Below the pieces are notes generated by a model, which was given only the letters and a program-made list of their open reading frames with translations, was not told where the DNA came from and did not search any database. The position numbers were made by a program, and so were the translations under genes. From an uncultured Cellvibrionales bacterium (GTDB lineage: Bacteria; Pseudomonadota; Gammaproteobacteria; Pseudomonadales; Cellvibrionaceae): a DNA stretch of 46,186 nucleotides. Position 1 is the stretch's first letter. Every line of letters begins with the position of its first letter. The stretch is taken from contig CAJWBQ010000033.1 of NCBI GenBank assembly GCA_913020115.1, positions 1-46,186 of the forward strand, read 5' to 3'. Positions 1 through 7,328 of this stretch are shown piece by piece.

Positions 1-2
1 AT

Positions 3-836
3 CAAGCGCCTCAAGTATGGTGCATGCGCTTTCCTCTCGACGAGCAGGGCTTACTGCCACCAGACCAACTGAATCTGTTCATCGCCAAGCTCAAAGGCGC
101 CATTGCAGAGAACCTCAAAGCCGCTCGGGAGGGCACCAAACTCAGAGCCTTACTCGACGGCAACCCATTTTCCTTTGACCTCAGCGACGATCGCAAAGCG
201 GCCTTTCACGCCATCATTAAAACCGAGCTTAACTTAGCTCCCAGTGATTTTTACGCGCCCGCATTGAGCTATTTCCAAAACCTAAGCGAAAGCACCGACG
301 GCTGGGAACAAGTGGGTTTACAGGGCATCGCCGATATCTGTGCCCGCAGCACCGAGCCTGAAACAGAGCGAATTCTACAATTAGCTCTACCACTACTGCC
401 TGATGCACCATTGTATTGCGTGTGCCAATGCCTTGAGCATCAAGCTATCAGTGAGGGCCTAGCCACAGCGCTGAGCAAAATAATAAGTACCCACCTAAAC
501 GACGCCCCCAAAATAGCCAGCGCTCTCCGTGCGATGTCATTATCGCCCGCGGCAGACCTTAGGCAGCAGGACATACTGGCCATATTACGCAGTGACATTA
601 GCAGCAATGCAGAAATATTAACCACACTGGCCACCCGCTGCAGTGCTGATTTACAGCACGAAACCCTGACACTGCCATACCTAGAAGCCCTAGCGCAGCT
701 GCCTACAGCCGCTTTCAAGCGAATTATGAGCGAAATACTCTTTCAACCTGGAATGCGACAGGCCTTCATGCAGGCGTTCAGGGCCACAGAGCGCAGCGAA
801 AGGCTCGGAATAGCCATTGGCACACTGCTTAATTGA
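3..836 (+). CDS. DUF3549 family protein, 5'-truncated by the window edge
   Basis: The reading frame is open to the window edge. An ATG lies at 24, but in-frame codons before it give Q-A-P-Q-V-W-C and continue into MRFPLDEQGLL. That block resembles an internal conserved motif I recall from DUF3549 (W-x-x-[RK]-FPLDEQG), so the ATG is probably internal and the true start lies upstream of base 1. The visible 277 codons are largely alpha-helical, with no signal peptide or membrane segment, and end with a helical tail at the TGA ending at 836. Function is unknown for this family; a cytoplasmic protein is likely. The family call rests on remembered motif similarity; the truncation is seen directly. 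Confidence 0.6.
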   Translation, partial: QAPQVWCMRFPLDEQGLLPPDQLNLFIAKLKGAIAENLKAAREGTKLRALLDGNPFSFDLSDDRKAAFHAIIKTELNLAPSDFYAPALSYFQNLSESTDGWEQVGLQGIADICARSTEPETERILQLALPLLPDAPLYCVCQCLEHQAISEGLATALSKIISTHLNDAPKIASALRAMSLSPAADLRQQDILAILRSDISSNAEILTTLATRCSADLQHETLTLPYLEALAQLPTAAFKRIMSEILFQPGMRQAFMQAFRATERSERLGIAIGTLLN

Positions 837-898
837 ACACTAGGTATTACCAGCTGGGAGACTTATACTCCGTACACAACTAGCCTCGCGTGAAGCCG

Positions 899-2179
899 AT
901 GAAAATTCTGTTAGTGGAAGACAGTCAAACACTCAGGCATGCCACCAGCGCCCTTATAACTAACGCTGGTCACGAGCCTATTACCGTCGAAAACGGCGAG
1001 GCTGCGCTTCAACTTATTGAAAACACCCCCGTAGACATGATTATCATGGACGTTGAAATGCCTGGGCTCAGCGGCTTTGAAACCACTCGGCTCATGCGTG
1101 AATGGCTGGGTGGTTTCTGGATTCCCATAGTGTTTGTAACCGGCAATAGCGACGATGATAGCTACCGAGAAGGTATAGAAGCTGGTGGCGACGACTACTT
1201 AATCAAACCCATTAACCCCGTCATTCTAGAAGCAAAAATAAAAGCGCTCGAACGTATTACCGACATGCGCAACCAACTACACACCCTCAACAAAAAACTA
1301 GAAACCCTCAGTCAGATTGACGGCCTGACCGAAATCTACAACCGCCGTACATTCTTTGAAATGGCCAAAAAAGAATGGTTGAAAACCGCGCGCATGCGTC
1401 AGTCCGTCACCATCCTCATGATAGACATCGATCACTTTAAACTCTATAACGACCACTATGGACACCCCGCCGGTGACGCCAACCTAAAACGCGTCGCACA
1501 AGCTATCAAACAATCTCTTCGCCGCCCCAGCGATATTTTAGCGCGATACGGAGGCGAAGAGTTCATAGCCTTTCTGCCCGATACCGACCGATGGGATTCC
1601 ATACATGTAGCCGAGCGCATACGCCAAGCCATAGAAGACTTACACCTAGAGCACTGTAAATCGCCCACCCAAAAATCCGTAACCGTGAGCATTGGAGGTG
1701 CCATCAGCGCACAAACCACCGGCATCAACATAGACGACCTTGTCATCCTAGCCGACAAAGCCCTTTATCAAGCCAAAGACCTAGGTCGCAACTGCGTTAG
1801 CATTCGAGAGTCCAAGCCTGCAAAACGCGTACTGCTGGCCGACGTTGACCCCACCACCCTCGCCCTGTTTGGCAGCGCCCTGCAGACCCACTGCCAACTG
1901 CTCACCGCCGACAATGGCGAAGACTGCCTGAACCTAGCGAGACAAACCAACCCAGACCTCATCGTACTCGACATAAACCTGCCCATAATCAACGGCGCCA
2001 AAGTTTGTCACGCACTCAAACAAAAAACCAAAACCGCTTCAATTCCCATAATTTTTATATCCAAACATACCGAACAAGCCCAATTGCGCATCAGCGAAAA
2101 AGTGGGTGCCGACGAATGCCTACAAAAGCCTCTAGACGAAGCTAAAATACTCTCAAAAATTAACCACTACCTAATGTAA
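899..2179 (+). CDS. Response regulator with REC-GGDEF-REC architecture (predicted diguanylate cyclase)
   Basis: This is a predicted cytoplasmic two-component output protein making cyclic di-GMP. Counting from the ATG at 899, REC1 spans about residues 1-120, with acidic pocket E7/D8, phospho-acceptor D51 in MDVEMPG and K103 in LIKP. The GGDEF domain covers about 135-300, with the active-site loop GGEEF at 218-222 and an RxxD inhibitory I-site (R209-D212, RPSD). A second REC follows at about 309-426, with D358 in VLDINLP and K410. All catalytic and phosphorylation residues looked for are present, so activity and product inhibition are both expected. A GTG at 890 would add MKP; neither start has a good ribosome site, and ATG is chosen because MKILLVEDS is a typical REC beginning. 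No histidine kinase is adjacent, so the partner is unknown. Confidence 0.9.
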   Translation: MKILLVEDSQTLRHATSALITNAGHEPITVENGEAALQLIENTPVDMIIMDVEMPGLSGFETTRLMREWLGGFWIPIVFVTGNSDDDSYREGIEAGGDDYLIKPINPVILEAKIKALERITDMRNQLHTLNKKLETLSQIDGLTEIYNRRTFFEMAKKEWLKTARMRQSVTILMIDIDHFKLYNDHYGHPAGDANLKRVAQAIKQSLRRPSDILARYGGEEFIAFLPDTDRWDSIHVAERIRQAIEDLHLEHCKSPTQKSVTVSIGGAISAQTTGINIDDLVILADKALYQAKDLGRNCVSIRESKPAKRVLLADVDPTTLALFGSALQTHCQLLTADNGEDCLNLARQTNPDLIVLDINLPIINGAKVCHALKQKTKTASIPIIFISKHTEQAQLRISEKVGADECLQKPLDEAKILSKINHYLM

Positions 2180-2227
2180 ACGTCTAAGATACCCAAAAGA
2201 AAAAATAACAAACCACAGGAAGCAACA

Positions 2228-2764
2228 ATGAAATACCGCGCCGCCCTACTTATAACTCTCGCCAGCCTACTTTCCAGCCTCAGCCAAGCCGCCTCCAAAG
2301 CCGAGATTGACGCCCACACCCAAGAGACCCTAAAAGAATTCTACAAATACTCCTCTGCAGGCAAAGCCCTAGCGGCCAAAGCCTCAGGCATACTCATCTT
2401 TCCCAAAGTCATCAAAGCCGGCTTTGGTATAGGTGGCGAATACGGAGAAGGTGCACTACTCATCAACAAAGCACCCGTTGCCTACTACGCCACCGCCGGA
2501 GCCTCAATAGGTTTTCAGATGGGGGCTCAAATAAAGAGCCAAGTCATACTCTTCATGGAGCCTTCAGCCCTAAAATCTTTTCGCAACAGCGAAGGGTGGA
2601 AAGTGGGAGTTGACGGCAGCGTTGCCATAGCCAACTTTGGTGCTGGAGGAGAAATAGATACAAAGACCTTAGAGCAGCCCGTCATAGGATTCATATTTTC
2701 AAACAAAGGCCTAATGTACGATCTCAGTTTAGAAGGATCAAAATTCACCAAACTAGCCCGCTAA
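2228..2764 (+). CDS. SYLF/YSC84-type lipid-binding exported protein
   Basis: This is a 178-residue protein with a Sec-type signal peptide (about residues 1-21, ending SQAASK). The following domain matches the SYLF/YSC84 family: SAGKALAAKASGILIFPK, then a glycine-rich stretch around GFGIGGEYGEG, then a C-terminal part with GSVAIANFGAGGE. SYLF domains bind phosphoinositides in eukaryotes; the bacterial secreted forms are poorly characterised, so a periplasmic or envelope lipid-binding role is inference. The start is supported by AGGAAG eight bases upstream. The gene stands between the response regulator and the long palindrome at 2811-3013, which lies in its 3' untranslated region. Confidence 0.85.
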   Translation: MKYRAALLITLASLLSSLSQAASKAEIDAHTQETLKEFYKYSSAGKALAAKASGILIFPKVIKAGFGIGGEYGEGALLINKAPVAYYATAGASIGFQMGAQIKSQVILFMEPSALKSFRNSEGWKVGVDGSVAIANFGAGGEIDTKTLEQPVIGFIFSNKGLMYDLSLEGSKFTKLAR

Positions 2765-2810
2765 AATAACAAACAAAAAATAAAGAACTTAATTACGGAG
2801 TTCGGGAGTA

Positions 2811-3013
2811 AGTTTGGTGGCGTCCTGTGTGTTGTCGCGCCCATTCAGAACGCGCTTTTAGCCTTTCCCCTCTGACCAAGGTTTTTTAGCGAGGACTGTT
2901 TGAGTCCGGCACGGGCGAGTTCCGCAGCGGCTTGGTCAGAGGGGGCCAAAAGTAGGTGCTCTAGGCAAAAGGCGTGCGTTCGGGCGCGGCAGCACACAGG
3001 GCGCTGCCAAACT
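2811..3013 (+). repeat. 203-bp imperfect palindrome with GU-compensated arms and a nested 14-bp perfect inverted repeat
   Basis: The outer arms 2811-2842 and 2982-3013 are 32 bases each and match at 27 of 32 positions. All five differences are transitions that become G-U pairs when the plus strand is RNA, so the arms can pair end to end. Inside, CCCCTCTGACCAAG (2867-2880) is perfectly inverted as CTTGGTCAGAGGGG (2931-2944). The innermost part holds a small GGACT...AGTCC hairpin (2893-2906). No open frame explains it. It could be a structured RNA, a 3' UTR element of the SYLF gene, or a MITE/REP-like repeat. The pairing is seen directly; the role is unknown. Confidence 0.8.
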
Positions 3014-3024
3014 GGAGATTACTG

Positions 3025-3087
3025 CTAGGTTGGGGTGCATCACTAGATTGAAAGTGTACCGCTAGATTGGGCTATACCACTAAAACG
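3025..3087 (+). repeat. Short degenerate tandem repeat, period 18-19 bp, beginning CTAGRTTG
   Basis: Three adjacent units begin at 3025 (CTAGGTTGGGGTGCATCA), 3043 (CTAGATTGAAAGTGTACCG) and 3062 (CTAGATTGGGCTATACCA), and a fourth, partial unit starts CTAAAA at 3080. The array sits 12 bases beyond the right end of the long palindrome. It has no evident coding capacity. It may be part of the same repetitive element or a decayed iteron-like array; no function can be assigned. Confidence 0.55.
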
Positions 3088-3150
3088 TCAAAAAGGTTTA
3101 CCAGAATCAAGGCTCCGTTATACCCAGCAAACTATGCCGCGAAATCAACC

Positions 3151-3627
3151 CTAATCATCATCCATCTTAGTTCGAAAACAGAACCACAACACACAGTGCG
3201 AAACATAAGCCTCAGCCTTACTGCCGTTGTTAATCTCCTCCTCCGTTAACGCACCATCGCCATTACTATCAATACTCGCAAACAAGCCCATATAAGAACT
3301 GTACTCACTTTGAGAAACCTTGCCATTGCGATCACTGTCCAACTTAATAAAGCGAGATTTCAGCAAAGCCTTCCGCTTAGCCAAATCTAGAGTTTCATAC
3401 TCACTAAAACTCACCCCACCATCACTGTCCAAGTCCATATGTTGAAAAATATTCAGCTTCTTAGACGCAATTTCCTCAAGAGTAATTTGTGCATCACCAT
3501 TGGCATCATACTTAGCAAGAAGCCAATTATCGCCAGTGTATTCATCAGATTGGGAAACAGCATTAGCCGACAGAGTCGCCAGCAACAGAGAAGACGCAAA
3601 ACAATTCATCAATTTCATCATATTCAT
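3151..3627 (-). CDS. Exported EF-hand calcium-binding protein
   Basis: The chosen start (MNMMKLMNC...) has AAAGG eight bases upstream and leads directly into a signal peptide ending near SANAVSQ. The longer in-frame start at 3672 would bury that signal sequence behind 15 residues. The 158-residue product has four EF-hand loops: DANGDAQITLEE, DLDSDGGVSFSE, DSDRNGKVSQSE and DSNGDGALTEEE, all with acidic residues at positions 1, 3 and 12. The family binds calcium; a periplasmic or surface calcium buffer or sensor is inferred. The last 19 residues (AYVSHCVLWFCFRTKMDDD) are unusual: hydrophobic, two cysteines, ending in acidic residues. The gene is transcribed alone, away from pyrB. Confidence 0.85.
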   Translation of the reverse strand: MNMMKLMNCFASSLLLATLSANAVSQSDEYTGDNWLLAKYDANGDAQITLEEIASKKLNIFQHMDLDSDGGVSFSEYETLDLAKRKALLKSRFIKLDSDRNGKVSQSEYSSYMGLFASIDSNGDGALTEEEINNGSKAEAYVSHCVLWFCFRTKMDDD

Positions 3628-3813
3628 GCAAATGCCTTTAAAGCAAACATCAAGTGTCAACTTCTCGCTCAAACGGCGATTTAAAGAAGTCGACTTAAAC
3701 TCATAGGCTTATATTATTATAGGAGCCTATAGATTATCCGAAGACCAATCACAAAAAAGCATTACAGGTAGATTATTTTAGACTTAAGCGCTATATACAT
3801 ATTCCCTTAAGAG

Positions 3814-4824
3814 CTAACGCTGACCTCGATACCAGTTTACATCCCTAGAACTGCCCTCAATTTGCTCAACCACATTCAAGACCAATGCAAACAAAGCCAT
3901 TCGCACCAAAATACCATTGTCAGTTTGACGAAAAATAGCCAAGTTAGGGTGAAGGTTTAGATCATTGTCCAACTCATTAGCATCCGCCCGCGAGTCCCGT
4001 GGTAAAGGGTGCATAATCACCGTATTGGGTTCACAGTACTGAGTGTAAATCGCCTGATTTAAGCGAAAACGCCCACGATAATGATCGGCCTCGTCCTTAG
4101 ACCCGAATCGCTCCTCTTGAATGCGCGTAGAATACGCAATGTCCACATTGGCGATACTGTGATTGAGATCTTGAGAAATAAACACACTGTGACCAGCGCT
4201 GCGCAGGAGATCAACAATGTATTCAGGCATCGCCAACTCAACAGGCGACACAAGCGTTAACTGAATATTGTTATATAGAGTCAGTAACTTACAAAGAGAA
4301 TGCACCGTGCGACCATGCTTCAAATCGCCAATCATAGCGATGCGTAAGCCATCCACGCCTCTCTGCTTAGCCGTTAACTCCTGCCGTATTGTGTAGAGGT
4401 CCAGCAAGGCTTGTGTAGGGTGCTCGTTAGGGCCGTCACCGCCGTTAATGACCGGTACACGGCTAGCTTCCGCAAACTCTGAGACTGAACCTACAGCTGG
4501 ATGTCGCATGCAAATCACATCACTGTAACCCGACAAAACCCGCGCGGTATCGTATAAAGACTCACCCTTAGCAATCGCCGAGGTTTCAAAGCCCGTGGTT
4601 TCCCGAACTTCCCCGCCCAGAAGGTTAAACGCGCAACCAAAGCTAACCCGTGTGCGGGTACTAGGCTCAAAGAACATATTCCCCAGAATAGCCCCCTCAA
4701 GTACCCGGGTTACCTTACGGCGTTGTGCGTATGGCTCCATGGTATCAGCCACAGTAAATACCCGTTCAATATCAAAGCGTTCGAATTGCTCTATAGACAA
4801 TATATGTGATCCGGTAAACTCCAC
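3814..4824 (-). CDS. pyrB: Aspartate carbamoyltransferase catalytic chain
   Basis: This cytoplasmic enzyme joins carbamoyl phosphate and aspartate, the first committed step of pyrimidine synthesis. The carbamoyl-phosphate loop FEPSTRTR is at residues 52-59, followed by a Lys-containing 80s loop (AIAKGESL), GDGPNEHPTQ for the second substrate-binding segment, GDLKHGRTVHS, and HPLPRDSRAD near the C-terminus. Length 336 is a little above the E. coli chain (about 311). The start is GTG with AAGGAA seven bases upstream. No pyrI regulatory gene or pyrC-like partner is next to it. The next upstream gene is divergent, and the spacer carries promoter-like TATAAT boxes on both strands. The identification is firm; subunit organisation cannot be read from the sequence. 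Confidence 0.95.
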   Translation of the reverse strand: MEFTGSHILSIEQFERFDIERVFTVADTMEPYAQRRKVTRVLEGAILGNMFFEPSTRTRVSFGCAFNLLGGEVRETTGFETSAIAKGESLYDTARVLSGYSDVICMRHPAVGSVSEFAEASRVPVINGGDGPNEHPTQALLDLYTIRQELTAKQRGVDGLRIAMIGDLKHGRTVHSLCKLLTLYNNIQLTLVSPVELAMPEYIVDLLRSAGHSVFISQDLNHSIANVDIAYSTRIQEERFGSKDEADHYRGRFRLNQAIYTQYCEPNTVIMHPLPRDSRADANELDNDLNLHPNLAIFRQTDNGILVRMALFALVLNVVEQIEGSSRDVNWYRGQR

Positions 4825-4900
4825 GCGTATTCCTTGTTTGCTGACAAAATAAGACGCCCATTTTAGCGCTCGAAAGCCATTTGGGAAATTAAATGATTGA

Positions 4901-4935
4901 ATTATAAGATTAATTTGCGTTTTTAACGCTATAAT
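4901..4935. promoter_or_regulatory. Divergent promoter region between pyrB and the DUF2971 gene
   Basis: A TATAAT box on the minus strand (complement of 4901-4906) faces pyrB, and a TATAAT box on the plus strand (4930-4935) faces the DUF2971 gene. Between them is the inverted repeat GCGTT-TTT-AACGC (4917-4929). The -35 hexamers are weak on both strands. The layout suggests two back-to-back sigma-70 promoters with a possible operator; no experiment supports it. Confidence 0.4.
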
Positions 4936-4982
4936 TTGTAGAATCAGCCAAATAAGCCTCCCCCATAATAAAAGGATAACGC

Positions 4983-5894
4983 GTGTCAGCAGACCACCCC
5001 GACAAGTTGGTTAAGTATTGTTCAATACCCAGCGCCATAAAAATGCTGAGCACTCAAGCACTTCGCTGGAGTGCCCCCCACTTGCTATCAGATCCTTTTC
5101 AGCCCGATCATCAAACTCAGCTGAACTTCGACCCGCACGTTCTTTTGGAATCGGCCATCAAGACCTCCACCGCGATGATTTTTGCGAAAGAACCACCCAA
5201 AGGCAGCTCACCGTTATTGGCCGCTATTCGCCGCTGGCGAGATGAAGAGCGCTTTGCCGATGCAGAAGAAGCCGATGAAGTTCTAAAGGAATTACTTTCC
5301 CAAATGGTCGACCAGCGCCAAGCGCAAGTTGATCAGATGATGGCCGACTGGAGAAAATTTACCCGTAACGTGCGAGTGTGCAGCTTTGCTAGCAAACCTG
5401 ATAATTTAAGTGCCTGGCAAAATTTTGCGGACAATCATCGAGGTGTCGCACTCAAATTTCTCGCGGGCGAAAATACTTCGCTGCCGAAACCCATGCCAGT
5501 AGAATACAAAACCACCCGCCCCGAAATCACTACGCTCAAAGAACAACTAGGGGCAATTCTGAATGGTGAAAAGGTAAAACCTCAAACCCAGTTTTACAAC
5601 AAGATTCTCACCAAGCCCGCCTTTAATAAAGACGAACAAGAGTGGCGTTGTTTTGACCTAAGCGGTGAAGACCTCAGTGCTGACACCAGCGATGCCAGCC
5701 AATGGTACAGCGACACCAAGTTTGAGAGCGCTGAATTAAGCGCTGTATATTTAGGCGCTTTTACCACCTCAAAAGACAAGCGAGACGTTGTCGATTTGAT
5801 AAAAAAGAAATATCAGCAAGCGCAGATATTTCAAGCCAAACCGGTTATCGGAAAATATGAGATTGAATTTCGACGCATTACCCTGAAATCATAG
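4983..5894 (+). CDS. DUF2971 domain protein
   Basis: This 303-residue protein starts at GTG with AAAGGA upstream. It has the features I associate with DUF2971: an N-terminal KYCSIPSA...LRWSAP segment followed by a DPFQ motif (residues about 37-40), and the central block VRVCSFASKPDNLSAWQNFADNHRGV (in the family: CFS ... N..MW..YA..H.G). No signal peptide or membrane segment is seen. The family's biochemical function is not established; some members occur near defence or stress genes, but nothing here indicates such a role. Its 3' end overlaps the convergent sbcB by six bases, so the two genes share a transcription end region. Confidence 0.75.
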   Translation: MSADHPDKLVKYCSIPSAIKMLSTQALRWSAPHLLSDPFQPDHQTQLNFDPHVLLESAIKTSTAMIFAKEPPKGSSPLLAAIRRWRDEERFADAEEADEVLKELLSQMVDQRQAQVDQMMADWRKFTRNVRVCSFASKPDNLSAWQNFADNHRGVALKFLAGENTSLPKPMPVEYKTTRPEITTLKEQLGAILNGEKVKPQTQFYNKILTKPAFNKDEQEWRCFDLSGEDLSADTSDASQWYSDTKFESAELSAVYLGAFTTSKDKRDVVDLIKKKYQQAQIFQAKPVIGKYEIEFRRITLKS

Positions 5895-7307
5895 CAAATT
5901 GTCGCCGTACTCCAGCAATGCTGCGACAATTTTATTTTGCCTCTCATCCCCCGCCTCAAGTCTCATTGCGTCTAAAGTCTGATAATAGTCCTGCAGAGTA
6001 ATAGAACCACCGGCATCGGCCGAAGTCACTCTTTGGTAACAATGCTCCTGCCAGCGCTGCACTTCTTCATGACTTAAAGACTCTGGAAAGTTTCGGGCGC
6101 GGTATCGGAATAATAATTCAGGTAAACGCTTATCTTTAAATGTAAATTTATTGGCGGCCAATTCCGTTGGCGTTGCGTTACGAATCGCATACATTGCCTG
6201 CTTGTCTTGAGGGGCAAAAAAACCATCATACAATTGCTGCTCGGGGTCATTACGCGGCGCAAATTCTTGCGCTTTGTAAACCTGCTGAAGTTTTTTGGCA
6301 ATGTCCATTTGTTGTAATCGTCGCCAATTCTTCTGTACTTTGGCAGGGTCCAATTTCAAACGTTTTGCCGCCGCCTCGTCTACCATTTTTGGTGTCACTA
6401 ATACTGGGCACTTGTTCACGTGCACCAGCATCAAAGGCAAGCGCTCAACACCTTCTGGCAAATCTTCACGCCGAGTGAATAGACGTTCTCGAATTTGTTC
6501 CACCCCCATTTGAGCCAAAGGCTCGGGATCAACACTCAAATCAAACGCTATAACAGCATTTTTATTCACCGGATGTACGGCAATGGGCGCGACTATAGCG
6601 GCACAGCCTTGATCAGCTGGAAACATCGATGATATATACAAGACCGGCTTTCGATTTTCTAAATCCAACATCGCTTTTGCGCGGTTTTTTTGCCGTAAAG
6701 TGTATACGTAGTCATACAGTTTTGGCTGTCGTTCCCTGATTAATTTGGCCAAAGCAATGGTCGCTTGAACATCAGACAGCGCATCGTGGGCCGATTCATG
6801 CATTAGGCCGTTGATGGCACAGAGATGTTCTAACTTGAAACTTGGTTTGCCACTTTCATGCAAAGGCCACTCAATGCCCTCAGGGCGCAGCGCATACACC
6901 AAGCGCACCATATCAATAATATCCCATCGCGAATTGCCATTTTGCCACTCACGTTCATAGGGGTCGTAAAAATTACGATAGAGCGCATAACGAGTCACCT
7001 CGTCATCAAAACGCAGAGTATTATAGCCAACACCGCAAGTGCCGGGCTTCGCCAGCTCTTCATGAATAGTGGCAATGAATTCATGCTCACTAACACCCTC
7101 GGCCAAAGCTTGTTGGGGAGTGATGCCGGTAATTAGGCAGGCAATTGGCTTTGGCAAAACATCAGCCGCCGGCTTGCAGTAAAAAACCAGCGGCTCACCA
7201 ATTACATTGAGGTTTTCGTCTGTGCGAAGACCTGCAAACTGACAGGGTTTGTCAGCTGAAGGCACTTCGCCCCAGGTTTCATAATCATGCCAATAAAGCG
7301 TATTCAT
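5889..7307 (-). CDS. sbcB: Exodeoxyribonuclease I (3'-5' ssDNA exonuclease)
   Basis: The enzyme degrades single-stranded DNA from the 3' end in mismatch repair and recombination. The DnaQ-type exonuclease fold is visible: HDYETWG at residues 7-13 gives the first catalytic pair D8/E10, followed by GYNTLRFDDEV and by HDALSDVQAT, which supply the remaining acidic residues and the general-base histidine. The C-terminal half carries the SH3-like and helical regions expected for the 472-residue ExoI family. The ATG has a GAAAG ribosome site. It lies 21 bases downstream of the fumarase stop on the same strand, so co-transcription is possible. The 3' end overlaps the DUF2971 gene by six bases. Confidence 0.95.
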   Translation of the reverse strand: MNTLYWHDYETWGEVPSADKPCQFAGLRTDENLNVIGEPLVFYCKPAADVLPKPIACLITGITPQQALAEGVSEHEFIATIHEELAKPGTCGVGYNTLRFDDEVTRYALYRNFYDPYEREWQNGNSRWDIIDMVRLVYALRPEGIEWPLHESGKPSFKLEHLCAINGLMHESAHDALSDVQATIALAKLIRERQPKLYDYVYTLRQKNRAKAMLDLENRKPVLYISSMFPADQGCAAIVAPIAVHPVNKNAVIAFDLSVDPEPLAQMGVEQIRERLFTRREDLPEGVERLPLMLVHVNKCPVLVTPKMVDEAAAKRLKLDPAKVQKNWRRLQQMDIAKKLQQVYKAQEFAPRNDPEQQLYDGFFAPQDKQAMYAIRNATPTELAANKFTFKDKRLPELLFRYRARNFPESLSHEEVQRWQEHCYQRVTSADAGGSITLQDYYQTLDAMRLEAGDERQNKIVAALLEYGDNLL

Positions 7308-7328
7308 CTTGAAACTTTCAATGTCATA

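Noticed and set aside
24..836. Treating ATG 24 as the true start of the first gene
   Set aside because: The frame continues upstream to the window edge with a W-x-M-R-F-P-L-D-E-Q-G block that looks internal to the family.
2811..3013. Integron attC site or CRISPR-like repeat
   Set aside because: The palindrome lacks the attC end motifs (RYYYAAC/GTTRRRY) in the right positions, no integrase is nearby, and there is no array of equal repeats and spacers.
3703..3730. Inverted repeat ATAGGCT...AGCCTAT upstream of the EF-hand gene as operator or terminator
   Set aside because: Seven-bp arms with a 14-base AT-rich loop and no T-run; too weak to call.
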